Positions 1 through 7,233 of a DNA stretch of 8,131 nucleotides are shown here, piece after piece. The position numbers and the translations under genes are program-made. Each line of letters begins with the position of its first letter. Positions within the stretch are counted from its first letter, which is position 1. The notes under the pieces were generated by a model. That model was given only the letters and a program-made list of their open reading frames with translations, made no database searches and was not told the origin of the DNA. The stretch comes from Rhodospirillales bacterium (GTDB lineage Bacteria > Pseudomonadota > Alphaproteobacteria > SMXQ01), in the NCBI GenBank assembly GCA_024638585.1, contig JAHEKA010000090.1, positions 1-8,131 on the forward strand, written 5' to 3'.

Positions 1-1119
1 GGCCTGATGTCGGAGTTGATCGCGCGCACCGGCGGCCGCATCCGCTTCAGCGGAATCGGCGGCGGCGAGATGTCGGCCGCCGGCGGGGCCTTCGGGTTCG
101 AGAGCTTTTTCCCGATGGAGGAGCTTTCGATCGGCGGGATCTTCGAGATCGCGCCCCATATCCCGCGGGTGCTGCGCCGTATCGGGGAAACCGCCCGGCG
201 CGTGCGGGCCTTGAAGCCCGACATCGTCATCACCATCGATTCCCCCGCCTTCGCTTTCCGGGTCGGGAAGAAGCTGAAGGGGGCCGGCATCAAGCAGGTC
301 CATTACGTGGCGCCCACCGTCTGGGCCTGGCGGCCGCGGCGGGCGCGGATGATCGCGGGCTTTCTCGACCATCTCTTGATGATCTTTCCCTTCGAGGCGC
401 CCTACTTCGAAAAATGGGGACTGGCATCAACATTTGTCGGCCACCCGGTGGCGGAGATGGGCTTTGATTCCGGCGACGGTCCGGCCTTCCGTGCGGCCCA
501 CGGGATCGCGGCCGGGCAACCGTTGCTGTGCGTTTTGCCGGGCAGCCGGCATTCCGAGGTCGACCGGCTGTTGCCGGTATTCGGTGAAGCCCTTGCGCTG
601 CTGAAGGCGGAGATTCCCGACTTGGCGGTCGTCGTGCCCACGGTGGCGACGGTTGTTGAGAAAGTTCGGGCCGCGGCGGAAACCTGGCCCGCGCCTGTGA
701 TCGTAACCGAGGGGATCGATGAAAAACGCGATGCCTTCGCCGCCGCCGACGCGGCCCTTGTGGCATCGGGGACCGCGACCTATGAACTGGCTTGTGCCGG
801 GGTGCCCATGGTCATCGCTTACCGCATGACCCCGCTGACGTTCTTCGTCATCCGCATGATGATCAAGATCAAATACGCCTCGGTCGTCAATATCGCCTTG
901 GGGCGGGAAATCGCGCCGGAATTCATCCAGGGCGCCTGCCGGCCGCGGGCCTTGGCCGATGCCCTCATGAAGCTGTTCAGGGAGCCCGCCCTTCGCGAGG
1001 CCCAGCAACGCGACCTGGCGGAGGTGGCCCGGGCCTTCGGCCTGGGGGGCGAACCTTCCAGCCGCCGCGCCGGGGCGGTGATTCTTGATCTGTTGGAAGA
1101 GGCCCGCGCCGGGGGCTGA
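1..1119 (+). CDS. lpxB: Lipid-A-disaccharide synthase LpxB (5' end outside window)
   Basis: LpxB is a membrane-associated family GT19 glycosyltransferase. It joins UDP-2,3-diacylglucosamine to lipid X, giving the beta-1,6-linked lipid A disaccharide 1-phosphate and UDP on the cytoplasmic face of the inner membrane. The reading frame is open from the first base. The first in-frame ATG (base 7) is probably internal, because the family's N-terminal start and GEASGD-type segment are missing and the visible protein begins about 15-20 residues in. Counting that ATG as residue 1, the family signatures are FPMEELSIGG near 36-45, APTVWAW at 102-108, GSRHSEV at 179-185 (UDP-sugar region) and SGTATYEL from 254, followed by GVPMVIAYR. 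The visible 370 residues plus the missing start fit the usual 380-390. The gene ends in TGA, 29 bp from the convergent gltA stop. In alphaproteobacteria it normally closes an lpx operon, which would lie to the left. Family assignment is firm; the start cannot be seen. Confidence 0.96.
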   Translation, partial: GLMSELIARTGGRIRFSGIGGGEMSAAGGAFGFESFFPMEELSIGGIFEIAPHIPRVLRRIGETARRVRALKPDIVITIDSPAFAFRVGKKLKGAGIKQVHYVAPTVWAWRPRRARMIAGFLDHLLMIFPFEAPYFEKWGLASTFVGHPVAEMGFDSGDGPAFRAAHGIAAGQPLLCVLPGSRHSEVDRLLPVFGEALALLKAEIPDLAVVVPTVATVVEKVRAAAETWPAPVIVTEGIDEKRDAFAAADAALVASGTATYELACAGVPMVIAYRMTPLTFFVIRMMIKIKYASVVNIALGREIAPEFIQGACRPRALADALMKLFREPALREAQQRDLAEVARAFGLGGEPSSRRAGAVILDLLEEARAGG

Positions 1120-1148
1120 GCTGCGAACCGGCGGTCGACGGGTGAGGC

Positions 1149-2471
1149 TTACCTGCGCTTCGAGATCGGCACGTATTTGCGCCGGCCCTTGCCGGTGTAT
1201 ATCTGGCGCGGGCGGCCGATCTTCTGTTCCGTGTCCTCGATCAACTCGTTCCATTGGGCGATCCAACCGACGGTCCGCGCCAGGGCGAAGAGGACGGTGA
1301 ACATGGAGGTCGGAACGCCCATCGCCTTCAGGATGATGCCGGAATAGAAATCGACATTGGGGAACAGCTTGCGCTCCACGAAGTAGTTGTCGCTGAGCGC
1401 GATATTCTCCAGTTCCATGGCGAGGTCGAGGAGCGGCTCGTTCTTGATCTTGAGTTCCTTCAGGACCGCATGGCAAGATTTCTGCAACACCTTGGCGCGG
1501 GGGTCGTAGTTCTTATAGACCCTGTGGCCGAAGCCCATCAGCATGGTGGGGTCTTTCCGGTCCTTGACCCGGGCGAGATAGCCCTTGATGTTCTTGCGGT
1601 CACCGATTTCGCCCAGCATCGCAAGCACCGCCTCGTTGGCGCCGCCATGGGCGGGGCCCCAAAGGGAGGCGATCCCGGCGGCGATGCAGGCGAACGGGTT
1701 GGCGCCGGTCGACCCCGCCAGGCGGACGGTCGACGTCGAGGCGTTCTGCTCGTGGTCGGCATGAAGAATGAAAATCCGGTCCATGGCCTTGGCCAGCACC
1801 GGGTTGACCTCGTAGTCCTCGCACGGGACGCCAAACATCATGTGGAGGAAATTCGCGGCATATTTGAGATCGTTGCGGGGATACATGAAGGGCTGGCCGA
1901 CGGAGAACTTATAGGCCATGGCGGCGATGGTCGGCATCTTGGCGACCAGCCGATAGGAGGCGACCATGCGCTGCTGCGGATCGCTGATATCGGTGGAATC
2001 GTGATAGAAGGCGGAAAGCGCGCCCACGACGCCGCACATGATGGCCATGGGATGGGCGTCGCGCCGGAACCCGCGGAAGAACTGAGTGAGCTGCTCATGC
2101 ACCATGGTGTGGTGGGTGATGGTGTGCTCGAACTCTTCTTTCTGCTGCTTGTTGGGAAGCTCACCCTTCAGCAGGAGGTAGCAGACCTCCATGTAGTCGC
2201 TCTTTTCCGCCAGCTCTTCGATGGAGTAGCCGCGGTGGAGCAGGACACCCTTGTCGCCGTCGATATAGGTGATGGAGGATTCGGTGGAACCGGTTGCCGT
2301 ATAGCCCGGATCGTAGGTGAAATAGCCCGTCTGTGCGTAAAGGGACCGAATATCGATGACCTTGGGCCCCAGTCTGCCTTTGAGCAGCGGGAATTCCGCA
2401 GTCTTACCGGTGGCGTTATCCGTCAGAGTGACGGTCTCGTTGCTGCCCTTTTGCGACGGTGCTTTCGCCAT
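1149..2471 (-). CDS. gltA: Type II citrate synthase
   Basis: This 440-residue enzyme condenses acetyl-CoA with oxaloacetate to give citrate and CoA, the entry step of the TCA cycle, in the cytoplasm. Catalytic residues align with the E. coli enzyme: H275 in GPAHGGANE (E. coli H264), H316 in GFGHRVYKNYDPRA (H305) and D374 in NVDFYSGI (D362). Oxaloacetate-site histidines lie in ILHADHEQN (237-240). C217 in GVPCEDYEVNP matches E. coli C206 near the NADH allosteric site, and the N-terminal beta-rich domain of the hexameric Gram-negative type is present (about 15-60), so NADH control is plausible but inferred. The ATG at 2471 is chosen because GGGAAGGA lies 5 nt upstream. An in-frame GTG at 2555 would add 28 residues of low-similarity character without a comparable ribosome site. 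The gene follows gltX in the same direction after 160 bp and probably has its own promoter. It converges on lpxB with no obvious terminator between them. Confidence 0.98.
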   Translation of the reverse strand: MAKAPSQKGSNETVTLTDNATGKTAEFPLLKGRLGPKVIDIRSLYAQTGYFTYDPGYTATGSTESSITYIDGDKGVLLHRGYSIEELAEKSDYMEVCYLLLKGELPNKQQKEEFEHTITHHTMVHEQLTQFFRGFRRDAHPMAIMCGVVGALSAFYHDSTDISDPQQRMVASYRLVAKMPTIAAMAYKFSVGQPFMYPRNDLKYAANFLHMMFGVPCEDYEVNPVLAKAMDRIFILHADHEQNASTSTVRLAGSTGANPFACIAAGIASLWGPAHGGANEAVLAMLGEIGDRKNIKGYLARVKDRKDPTMLMGFGHRVYKNYDPRAKVLQKSCHAVLKELKIKNEPLLDLAMELENIALSDNYFVERKLFPNVDFYSGIILKAMGVPTSMFTVLFALARTVGWIAQWNELIEDTEQKIGRPRQIYTGKGRRKYVPISKRR

Positions 2472-2476
2472 GCTTA

Positions 2477-2484
2477 TCCTTCCC
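2477..2484 (-). promoter_or_regulatory. Ribosome binding site of gltA
   Basis: On the minus strand GGGAAGGA lies 5 nt before the ATG at 2471. It is a strong Shine-Dalgarno match and decides the start in favour of this ATG over the in-frame GTG 84 bp further upstream. Confidence 0.8.
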
Positions 2485-2575
2485 TGAATGTCTTTATCGC
2501 GAGAAAGCCGTAAAAGCGTTCCCGCCGCCTCCGGTCCCGGCTTATCCACCGGCACGGCAGCATATATCGACCGCC

Positions 2576-2605
2576 CTCATAGATCAAACCGGTGACACCA
2601 GTCAA
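2576..2605 (-). promoter_or_regulatory. Candidate sigma70-type promoter of gltA
   Basis: On the minus strand TTGACT (2600-2605) is followed after 18 nt by TATGAG (2576-2581), four of six matches to the -10 consensus. It sits in the AT-rich block between gltX and gltA, which stands out from the GC-rich surroundings. Transcription would start near 2569 and give a leader of about 100 nt. That leader could pair CCGGT with ACCGG (2531-2535 with 2548-2552), a 5-bp stem with a 12-nt loop. A closer alternative, TTGATC with TATATG, has a short 15-nt spacer. The hexamers are visible; promoter activity is inferred. Confidence 0.42.
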
Positions 2606-2612
2606 AATAACC

Positions 2613-2650
2613 AAAAATTTACTCTGAGTACTCAGGCCTCCTGGGAGGCC
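2613..2650 (-). terminator. Possible terminator at the gltX 3' end
   Basis: Reading the minus strand, the last gltX codons contain GGCCTCC-CA-GGAGGCC (2635-2650), a perfect 7-bp inverted repeat. It is followed at once by the 12-bp perfect palindrome CTGAGTACTCAG (2624-2635), which spans the TGA stop, then by AAATTTTT (2613-2620). The stem and T-run resemble an intrinsic terminator, but the T-run lies about 15 nt beyond the GC-rich stem, farther than usual, so termination would be weak or depend on the second palindrome. The sequence elements are seen; the function is a guess. Confidence 0.3.
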
Positions 2651-4065
2651 GGTGCGGCACCGACATCGGCAAGGCGAGCCAGCGATTCTTCGCGCCCCAA
2701 CACGGCAAGGACTTCGAACAGCCCGGGCGACTCGGTCTTGCCGGTGAGCGCCGCGCGGAGCGGCTGGGCGACGGCGCCGAGCTTAAGCCCGTGTTCGTCG
2801 ACAAAACCGCGAATCACGGTCTCCAGCGTTTCTTCGGTCCACTCCGGCAGAGCATCCAGCTCCCGGGCCAGGGCCGAGAGATGACCGAGCGCATCGGGAC
2901 CGATTTGCTTTTGCGCCTTGGCCGTCAATTCCAGGGGCCGCGGCGCGGCATAGAACGCAGCCTTCTCCGCCAGCTCGATCAGGGTCGTGGCGCGCGGTTT
3001 GAGGCCCGCGAGGCCGCGCTGGATCCGCACTTCGGCCGCCGCGTCCGGCGTTGTGCCAATGATACCTGAGAGGCGGGGGCGGATCAATTCGACCAGGCGC
3101 GCATCGTCCGCTTCGCGAATGTAATGGGCATTGAGGCTGGTCAGCCGCTCCATATCGAACCGCGCGGCCGAACGGCCCACCGCCTCCAGGGTGAACCATT
3201 CGACGGCCTGATCACGGGAGATGATCTCATCGTCGCCATGGCTCCAACCGAGCCGAAGCAGGTAGTTGAACATGGCTTCGGGCAGGACTCCCATGTCGCG
3301 GTAGGCCTCGACGCCGAGCGCCCCGTGACGTTTCGACAGTTTCGCCCCGTCGGCGCCGTGCAGCAGCGGCATATGGGCGAATTCGGGAACCGGCCAATCG
3401 AGCGCCCGGTAAAGTTGGGTCTGGCGGAAGCTGTTGGTCAGGTGATCGTCGCCGCGAATGACGTGCGTGATGCCCATGTCATGGTCGTCCACCACCACCG
3501 ACAGCATGTAGGTCGGCGATCCGTCGGCCCGCAGCAGGACCATGTCGTCGAGTTCCGCGTTGGCAACCTGCACCTCGCCCTGGATGTGGTCCTCGATCAC
3601 GGTCTCGCCGTCCCGCGGTGCCTTGAAGCGGATCACCGGTTCGGCCCCGGCCGGAGCCTCGGCCGGGTCGCGGTCGCGCCAGCGCCCGTCGTAACGCATG
3701 GAGCGTCCTTCCGCCTTGGCCCGTTCGCGCATTTCGGCGAGTTCGTCGGGGGTGGCAAAGCAGCGATAGGCCTGGCCCGCCTCCAGCAGGCCGCGGGCGA
3801 CCTCGGCATGGCGCGCGGCGCGGCCCGACTGATAGACCACCTCGCCGTCATGATCGAGCCCCATCCAGTCGAGCCCGTCGAGGATCGCGGCAATCGCCTC
3901 ATCTGTCGATCGCTTGCGGTCGGTGTCTTCGACGCGCAGCAGGTAGCGCCCGCCGTTGTGCCGCGCGAACAGCCAATTGAACAGGGCCGTCCGCACGCCG
4001 CCGATATGCAGGAAGCCCGTCGGGCTTGGCGCAAATCGGGTGACGATGTCGGCGGGCTGGACCAT
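2632..4065 (-). CDS. gltX: Glutamate--tRNA ligase (GluRS)
   Basis: This class I aminoacyl-tRNA synthetase activates glutamate with ATP and loads it onto tRNA-Glu in the cytoplasm. It has 477 residues, normal for bacterial GluRS. The Rossmann catalytic domain opens with FAPSPTGFLHIGG (HIGH-type motif at 20-23). KLSKR (KMSKS-type) is at 242-246. IRGDDHLTNSFRQ (203-215) and LLRLGWSHGDDE (269-280) are typical GluRS blocks, and an alpha-helical anticodon-binding region follows from about 310. The CxC zinc cysteines found in E. coli GluRS are absent (only RCFATPDEL near 101). The ATG at 4065 is the only sensible start: the motif block follows directly and an in-frame TGA lies two codons upstream. 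Its Shine-Dalgarno is weak. Many alphaproteobacteria carry a second GluRS paralogue and load tRNA-Gln by transamidation, so whether this enzyme discriminates between the two tRNAs cannot be judged here. It diverges from comEC and precedes gltA. Confidence 0.97.
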   Translation of the reverse strand: MVQPADIVTRFAPSPTGFLHIGGVRTALFNWLFARHNGGRYLLRVEDTDRKRSTDEAIAAILDGLDWMGLDHDGEVVYQSGRAARHAEVARGLLEAGQAYRCFATPDELAEMRERAKAEGRSMRYDGRWRDRDPAEAPAGAEPVIRFKAPRDGETVIEDHIQGEVQVANAELDDMVLLRADGSPTYMLSVVVDDHDMGITHVIRGDDHLTNSFRQTQLYRALDWPVPEFAHMPLLHGADGAKLSKRHGALGVEAYRDMGVLPEAMFNYLLRLGWSHGDDEIISRDQAVEWFTLEAVGRSAARFDMERLTSLNAHYIREADDARLVELIRPRLSGIIGTTPDAAAEVRIQRGLAGLKPRATTLIELAEKAAFYAAPRPLELTAKAQKQIGPDALGHLSALARELDALPEWTEETLETVIRGFVDEHGLKLGAVAQPLRAALTGKTESPGLFEVLAVLGREESLARLADVGAAPASQEA

Positions 4066-4181
4066 GGCTCAAAGGCGCTTCTGTTGGTAGTCTCGTCTTA
4101 CGTTAGGGCGGGCCCGTTACTAGCACATCGGCGGGCGCGAAACATCAACGGCGTTGCGAGCCTGGGGGGCTTGAGGCTTTT
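4066..4181. promoter_or_regulatory. Divergent spacer between gltX and comEC
   Basis: This 116-bp gap separates two divergent genes, so promoters for both are expected here or overlapping the gene starts. I see no convincing -35/-10 pair in either direction. The best minus-strand guess is TTGATG followed after 17 nt by TGCTAG, which is poor. For comEC a GAGG (4173-4176) stands 5 nt before the ATG. No GTTC-N7-GTTC box is present. Confidence 0.4.
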
Positions 4182-6398
4182 ATGAGCGCTGACAGCGGGG
4201 AGACGGACGACCAACCTGGTGGCGCGCCGGGCCGGGTGGCCAAATGGTTGGGGGCCGAACGCGAACGCTGGCCGCTGTGGCTGCCGGTGGGCGTGGGCGC
4301 TGGCGTCGCGGGTTATTTCGCCCTGCCATTCGAACCCGGCGCTTCCCTCGGTCTGATGGCGTTGGTGGCGGCGCTCGGCCTCGGTTGCGTCGGCCTGCAG
4401 ATGCTGCGTACCCAAGGATGGGGAGAGGCGCTGGTGATTTGCGCCTTTATCATCGGCGCTCCGGCGTTGGGCTTTTCGGCGGCCAAGTACCAGAGCGACG
4501 CCGCCGCCGCTCCGGTTCTGCTCAAACGCCTGGGACCCACCGAGGTCACCGGCCGGCTGGAGGTGGTGGAGCCCGCGCTCAAGGGGCCCCGGCTGACGAT
4601 CTTCGTCTATGCGATTGACCGGTTGGAGGCGGCGGCAACCCCGCGGCGGGTGCGCCTTCGTCTCCGTCCCGCACTGGTCAAGGGGACGGCTCGTGACTTG
4701 AAGCCGGGGGTGGGGATTACCATCCTCGCGATGTTGATGCCGCCGCCCGGGCCGGCGATGCCGGGCGGCTTCGATTTCGCCCGGGCCGCCTGGTTCGACG
4801 GCATCGGTGCCGTCGGCTTCGCGCTGCGCGCCCCGGAGATCGCGGCCGCCGGTGCGCTCGCGCCGAACAAGGCAGGGACGCCCCTGGAGAGGTTTTCCAC
4901 CGCCATTGCCGGTTTGCGGCAGCGATTGTTTGCGCGGATCGCGGCGGTCCTTCCGGGGCCCTCGGGCGGCATTGCCGCGGCGCTGATGACCGGCGAGCGC
5001 GGCGCCATCCCCGAATCCACGATGGAGGCGATGCGCGCCGCGGGTCTTGCCCACCTTTTGGCGATCTCCGGCCTGCATATCGGCCTGGTGACAGGCATCC
5101 TGTTCTTTGGATTGAGGGCGCTGCTGGCGCTGATCCCGAAACTGGCGCTCAATTGGCCGATCAAGAAATGGGCGGCCGGGGCGGCCCTTCTGGGCGCTGC
5201 CGCCTACCTTCTGTTGACCGGCGCCACGGTGCCGACCCAGCGCGCCTTCCTGATGGCGGCCCTGGTCCTCGGCGCGGTGATGCTCGACCGGGCGGCGCTC
5301 AACATGCGCCTGGTGGCATTCGCGGCGGTGGTGATCCTTCTCGTCGCGCCGGAAAGCCTGACCGGACCCAGTTTTCAGATGTCGTTCGCCGCCGTTGCCG
5401 CTCTGATCGCCGGCTATGAGGTGCTGCGCCGGCCCATGAGCCGGCTGGCTGGGGAGCGCGGGATCGCGCGCCGCGCACTCGTCTATGTCTTGGGCGTGGG
5501 GCTCACCACCCTGATCGCCGGCCTGGCGACGGCGCCCTTCGCGCTCTACCATTTCAACCGGTTCGCCGTCTTCGGGCTGGCGGCCAATTTGGGCGCCGTG
5601 CCCTTGACCGCGTTCCTCATCATGCCCCTTGCCACCCTTGCCTACCTGTTGATGCCCTTCGGGCTGGAGGCCTGGGCGCTCAAGCCCATGGGCTGGGCGA
5701 TCGACCTGGTCATCGCCATTGCCGGGACCATCGCCCGCCAGCCCGGCGCTTCCTTCTATGTGCCGACCCTGCCGGTCTGGGGCCTGGGCCTGATCACGTT
5801 GGGCGGGCTTTGGCTGATCCTATGGCGGAGGCCGTGGCGGCTGGCGGGGCTCGCCGGGGTGGCGGCGGGCCTGGCGTCGCTGGCCTTCGCGCCGCCCCCC
5901 GATCTCTTGATCTCAGGTGACGGACGCACCCTAGCGGTGCGCAAAGCCGACGGCACCCTGGTCTTCGCGAGCGGCAAGGGCTCAAGGTTCCAGCGTCAGA
6001 TGTGGCTGAGGCGCAGCGGCTTGGCCGCCGAGCAGGCACCGGTCCGCAATCGCCACCGGCGCGGTTCCCTGGCGCTGTCCGCGCTCAAGGACAAAGGGAC
6101 GCTGAGCTGCGATCAGCTCGCCTGCGTGGCGCATATCCGGGGCCGCATGGTTTCCGTGATTCACAATCCGGCCGCGGCCAGGGAGGACTGCCCCCAGGCC
6201 GATCTGGTGATCGCGCTCACCACGCTTTACCGCTTTCCCTGCCGCGGACCGGCGCAGATCATATCCCGGTTGCAGCTCGCCCGGGCCGGGACACACGCGG
6301 TGTGGTTCCGAGATGACGGTGCGATCCGGGTGGAGACGGTGGCGGGACGCCGGGGCAGGCGGCCCTGGACGGGACAGACGGCCAGCCGGTCGCGGTGA
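4182..6398 (+). CDS. comEC: ComEC/Rec2-family DNA internalisation protein
   Basis: ComEC proteins form the inner-membrane channel that takes single-stranded DNA into the cytoplasm during natural transformation. This one has 738 residues. Hydrophobic segments at about 32-50, 55-75 and 84-102 are followed by a soluble DUF4131/OB-like stretch (about 110-225) with PGGFDFARAAW at 194-204. The Competence domain then spans about 260-570, with ALMTGERGAIP (267-277), the hallmark GLAHLLAISGLHI (288-300), TGATVPTQRAFLM (346-358), GPSFQMSFAAVAAL (395-408) and many membrane helices. The C-terminal 165 residues lack the HxHxDH metal motif of the beta-lactamase-like domain of Bacillus ComEC; they hold four cysteines (643, 648, 670, 687). 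I recall a similar reduced domain in other alphaproteobacterial homologues. The ATG at 4182 has GAGG 5 nt upstream. The gene is complete and converges on lexA. Whether the organism is competent cannot be told from this gene alone. Confidence 0.93.
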   Translation: MSADSGETDDQPGGAPGRVAKWLGAERERWPLWLPVGVGAGVAGYFALPFEPGASLGLMALVAALGLGCVGLQMLRTQGWGEALVICAFIIGAPALGFSAAKYQSDAAAAPVLLKRLGPTEVTGRLEVVEPALKGPRLTIFVYAIDRLEAAATPRRVRLRLRPALVKGTARDLKPGVGITILAMLMPPPGPAMPGGFDFARAAWFDGIGAVGFALRAPEIAAAGALAPNKAGTPLERFSTAIAGLRQRLFARIAAVLPGPSGGIAAALMTGERGAIPESTMEAMRAAGLAHLLAISGLHIGLVTGILFFGLRALLALIPKLALNWPIKKWAAGAALLGAAAYLLLTGATVPTQRAFLMAALVLGAVMLDRAALNMRLVAFAAVVILLVAPESLTGPSFQMSFAAVAALIAGYEVLRRPMSRLAGERGIARRALVYVLGVGLTTLIAGLATAPFALYHFNRFAVFGLAANLGAVPLTAFLIMPLATLAYLLMPFGLEAWALKPMGWAIDLVIAIAGTIARQPGASFYVPTLPVWGLGLITLGGLWLILWRRPWRLAGLAGVAAGLASLAFAPPPDLLISGDGRTLAVRKADGTLVFASGKGSRFQRQMWLRRSGLAAEQAPVRNRHRRGSLALSALKDKGTLSCDQLACVAHIRGRMVSVIHNPAAAREDCPQADLVIALTTLYRFPCRGPAQIISRLQLARAGTHAVWFRDDGAIRVETVAGRRGRRPWTGQTASRSR

Positions 6399-6411
6399 CG
6401 CCCTGCGGGCG
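6399..6411. terminator. Weak hairpin between comEC and lexA
   Basis: Immediately after the comEC stop, CGCCC-TGC-GGGCG forms a perfect 5-bp GC stem with a 3-nt loop in the 32-bp gap between convergent stops. Only a T-rich stretch (TTGTTGGTT from about 6420) follows on the plus strand, and no T-run follows on the minus strand. It may act as a weak or shared terminator; chance is a real alternative. Confidence 0.25.
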
Positions 6412-6430
6412 CGGTCAGCTTGTTGGTTGA

Positions 6431-7138
6431 TCAGTGATAGGTGCGGATCAGGCCGACCAGGGTGCCCTGGACCTTGACCTGGTCGGGGCCGAAGATTCGG
6501 GTTTCGTAGGCGGCGTTGGCCGGTTCCAGGGCGACGGAGTTGCCCTTGCGGCGCAGCCGTTTCAGGGTCACTTCGTTCTCATCGACCAGGGCGACGACGA
6601 TGGTGCCGTTATCCGCGGTCTCACCCTCTCGGATGATGGCGACGTCGCCGTCCAGGATGCCGGCTTCGACCATGGAATCGCCGGAAACCTCAAGCGCGTA
6701 ATGGGTACCCCGGCCGACCAGGTCGGGCGGCACCGAGACCGAGTTCTCCGGATCGCGCAGCGCCTCGATCGGCGTGCCGGCGGCGATGCGCCCAAAAAGC
6801 GGAAGTTCCACCGACTCGCCGGTTGTGGCGACCTCGGCGCCCTTGGGCGTGCCCCTGGGGGCCGAATTGAATTCGCCCTTGATGACCTTGGGATCGAAAT
6901 TGGCGGGCCCGTCGCTGGCGGTGCTGTCGGCCAGCCGGACGATTTCCAGCGCCCGCGCCCGGTGGGGCAGGCGGCGGACGAAGCCGCGCTCCTCCAGCCC
7001 GGTGATCAAACGGTGGATGCCGGACTTGGACTTGAGCCCCAGGGCATCCTTCATTTCATCGAACGAGGGACAGACGCCGGTTTCCTGAAGCCGGGCGTTG
7101 ATAAAGACCAGTAGCTCGTGCTGTTTCTTGGTCAGCAT
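6431..7138 (-). CDS. lexA: LexA SOS repressor / S24 autoprotease
   Basis: LexA represses DNA-damage genes and cleaves itself when RecA filaments form. The 235-residue protein has an N-terminal winged helix-turn-helix (about 1-68, including PSFDEMKDALGLKSKSGIHR and LEERGFVRRLPHRARALEI). A long linker follows, then the S24 peptidase domain. The Ala-Gly cleavage site is A120-G121 in GRIAAGTPIEA. The catalytic serine is S155 in VSGDSMVEAG (E. coli S119) and the lysine is K193 in EVTLKRL (E. coli K156). It is longer than E. coli LexA (202 residues) mainly through the linker between the two domains, as is normal in alphaproteobacteria. The ATG at 7138 has GAGGG 4 nt upstream, and LTKKQHELL is the expected N-terminus. 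A GTTC-N7-GTTC operator over the promoter indicates autoregulation. moeA lies upstream in the same direction; comEC converges from the left. Cleavage and dimer residues look intact, so the protein should be functional. Confidence 0.97.
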   Translation of the reverse strand: MLTKKQHELLVFINARLQETGVCPSFDEMKDALGLKSKSGIHRLITGLEERGFVRRLPHRARALEIVRLADSTASDGPANFDPKVIKGEFNSAPRGTPKGAEVATTGESVELPLFGRIAAGTPIEALRDPENSVSVPPDLVGRGTHYALEVSGDSMVEAGILDGDVAIIREGETADNGTIVVALVDENEVTLKRLRRKGNSVALEPANAAYETRIFGPDQVKVQGTLVGLIRTYH

Positions 7139-7193
7139 GTGTCCCTCATATGGTGGCGTGCGGCAGGCTCAGGGCGGCCAAACACAAGATATA

Positions 7194-7208
7194 GAACAAA
7201 ACAAAAAC
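7194..7208 (-). promoter_or_regulatory. Possible second, degenerate LexA box
   Basis: On the minus strand GTTT-N7-GTTC has the spacing of the alphaproteobacterial SOS box with one mismatch in the first half. It lies just downstream of the predicted lexA start of transcription, 10 bp from the perfect box. The region is rich in A/T runs, so a one-mismatch match could be accidental. Confidence 0.3.
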
Positions 7209-7218
7209 GTCACCCCAT

Positions 7219-7233
7219 GTTCTAGTTTGGTTC
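7219..7233 (+). promoter_or_regulatory. LexA (SOS) box of lexA
   Basis: GTTC at 7219-7222 and GTTC at 7230-7233, separated by 7 nt, match exactly the GTTC-N7-GTTC direct repeat bound by LexA in alphaproteobacteria. It sits 81-95 bp upstream of the lexA start and overlaps the predicted -10 hexamer and spacer, the expected place for autorepression. Sequence and position are seen; binding is inferred from the family. Confidence 0.85.

Noticed and set aside
427..1476. 349-codon minus-strand frame across lpxB and the gltA 3' end
   Set aside because: It overlaps two firmly assigned genes in the wrong frame, with Arg/Gly/Pro-rich shadow composition.
1254..2513. 419-codon plus-strand open frame opposite gltA
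   Set aside because: It is a shadow of the highly conserved citrate synthase frame. Runs of Gly, Val, His and Asp follow from the complement of gltA codons.
2472..2555. In-frame 28-residue N-terminal extension of gltA from a GTG at 2555
   Set aside because: The strong ribosome site belongs to the ATG at 2471 and the extension has no resemblance to known citrate synthase N-termini.
4146..4156. CAACG-G-CGTTG inverted repeat upstream of comEC as an operator
   Set aside because: Five-base arms are frequent by chance, there is no second copy and no promoter to relate it to.
3124..4185. 353-codon plus-strand open frame opposite gltX whose stop overlaps the comEC ATG (ATGA)
   Set aside because: The ATGA overlap looks like translational coupling, but the frame mirrors gltX, has no recognisable domain and has the biased composition of an antisense shadow.
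4098..5552. 484-codon open frame on the minus strand opposite comEC
   Set aside because: It is antisense to a clear comEC frame. Its composition (Arg, Gly, Gln, His rich, no motif) is what high-GC third positions produce on the opposite strand.
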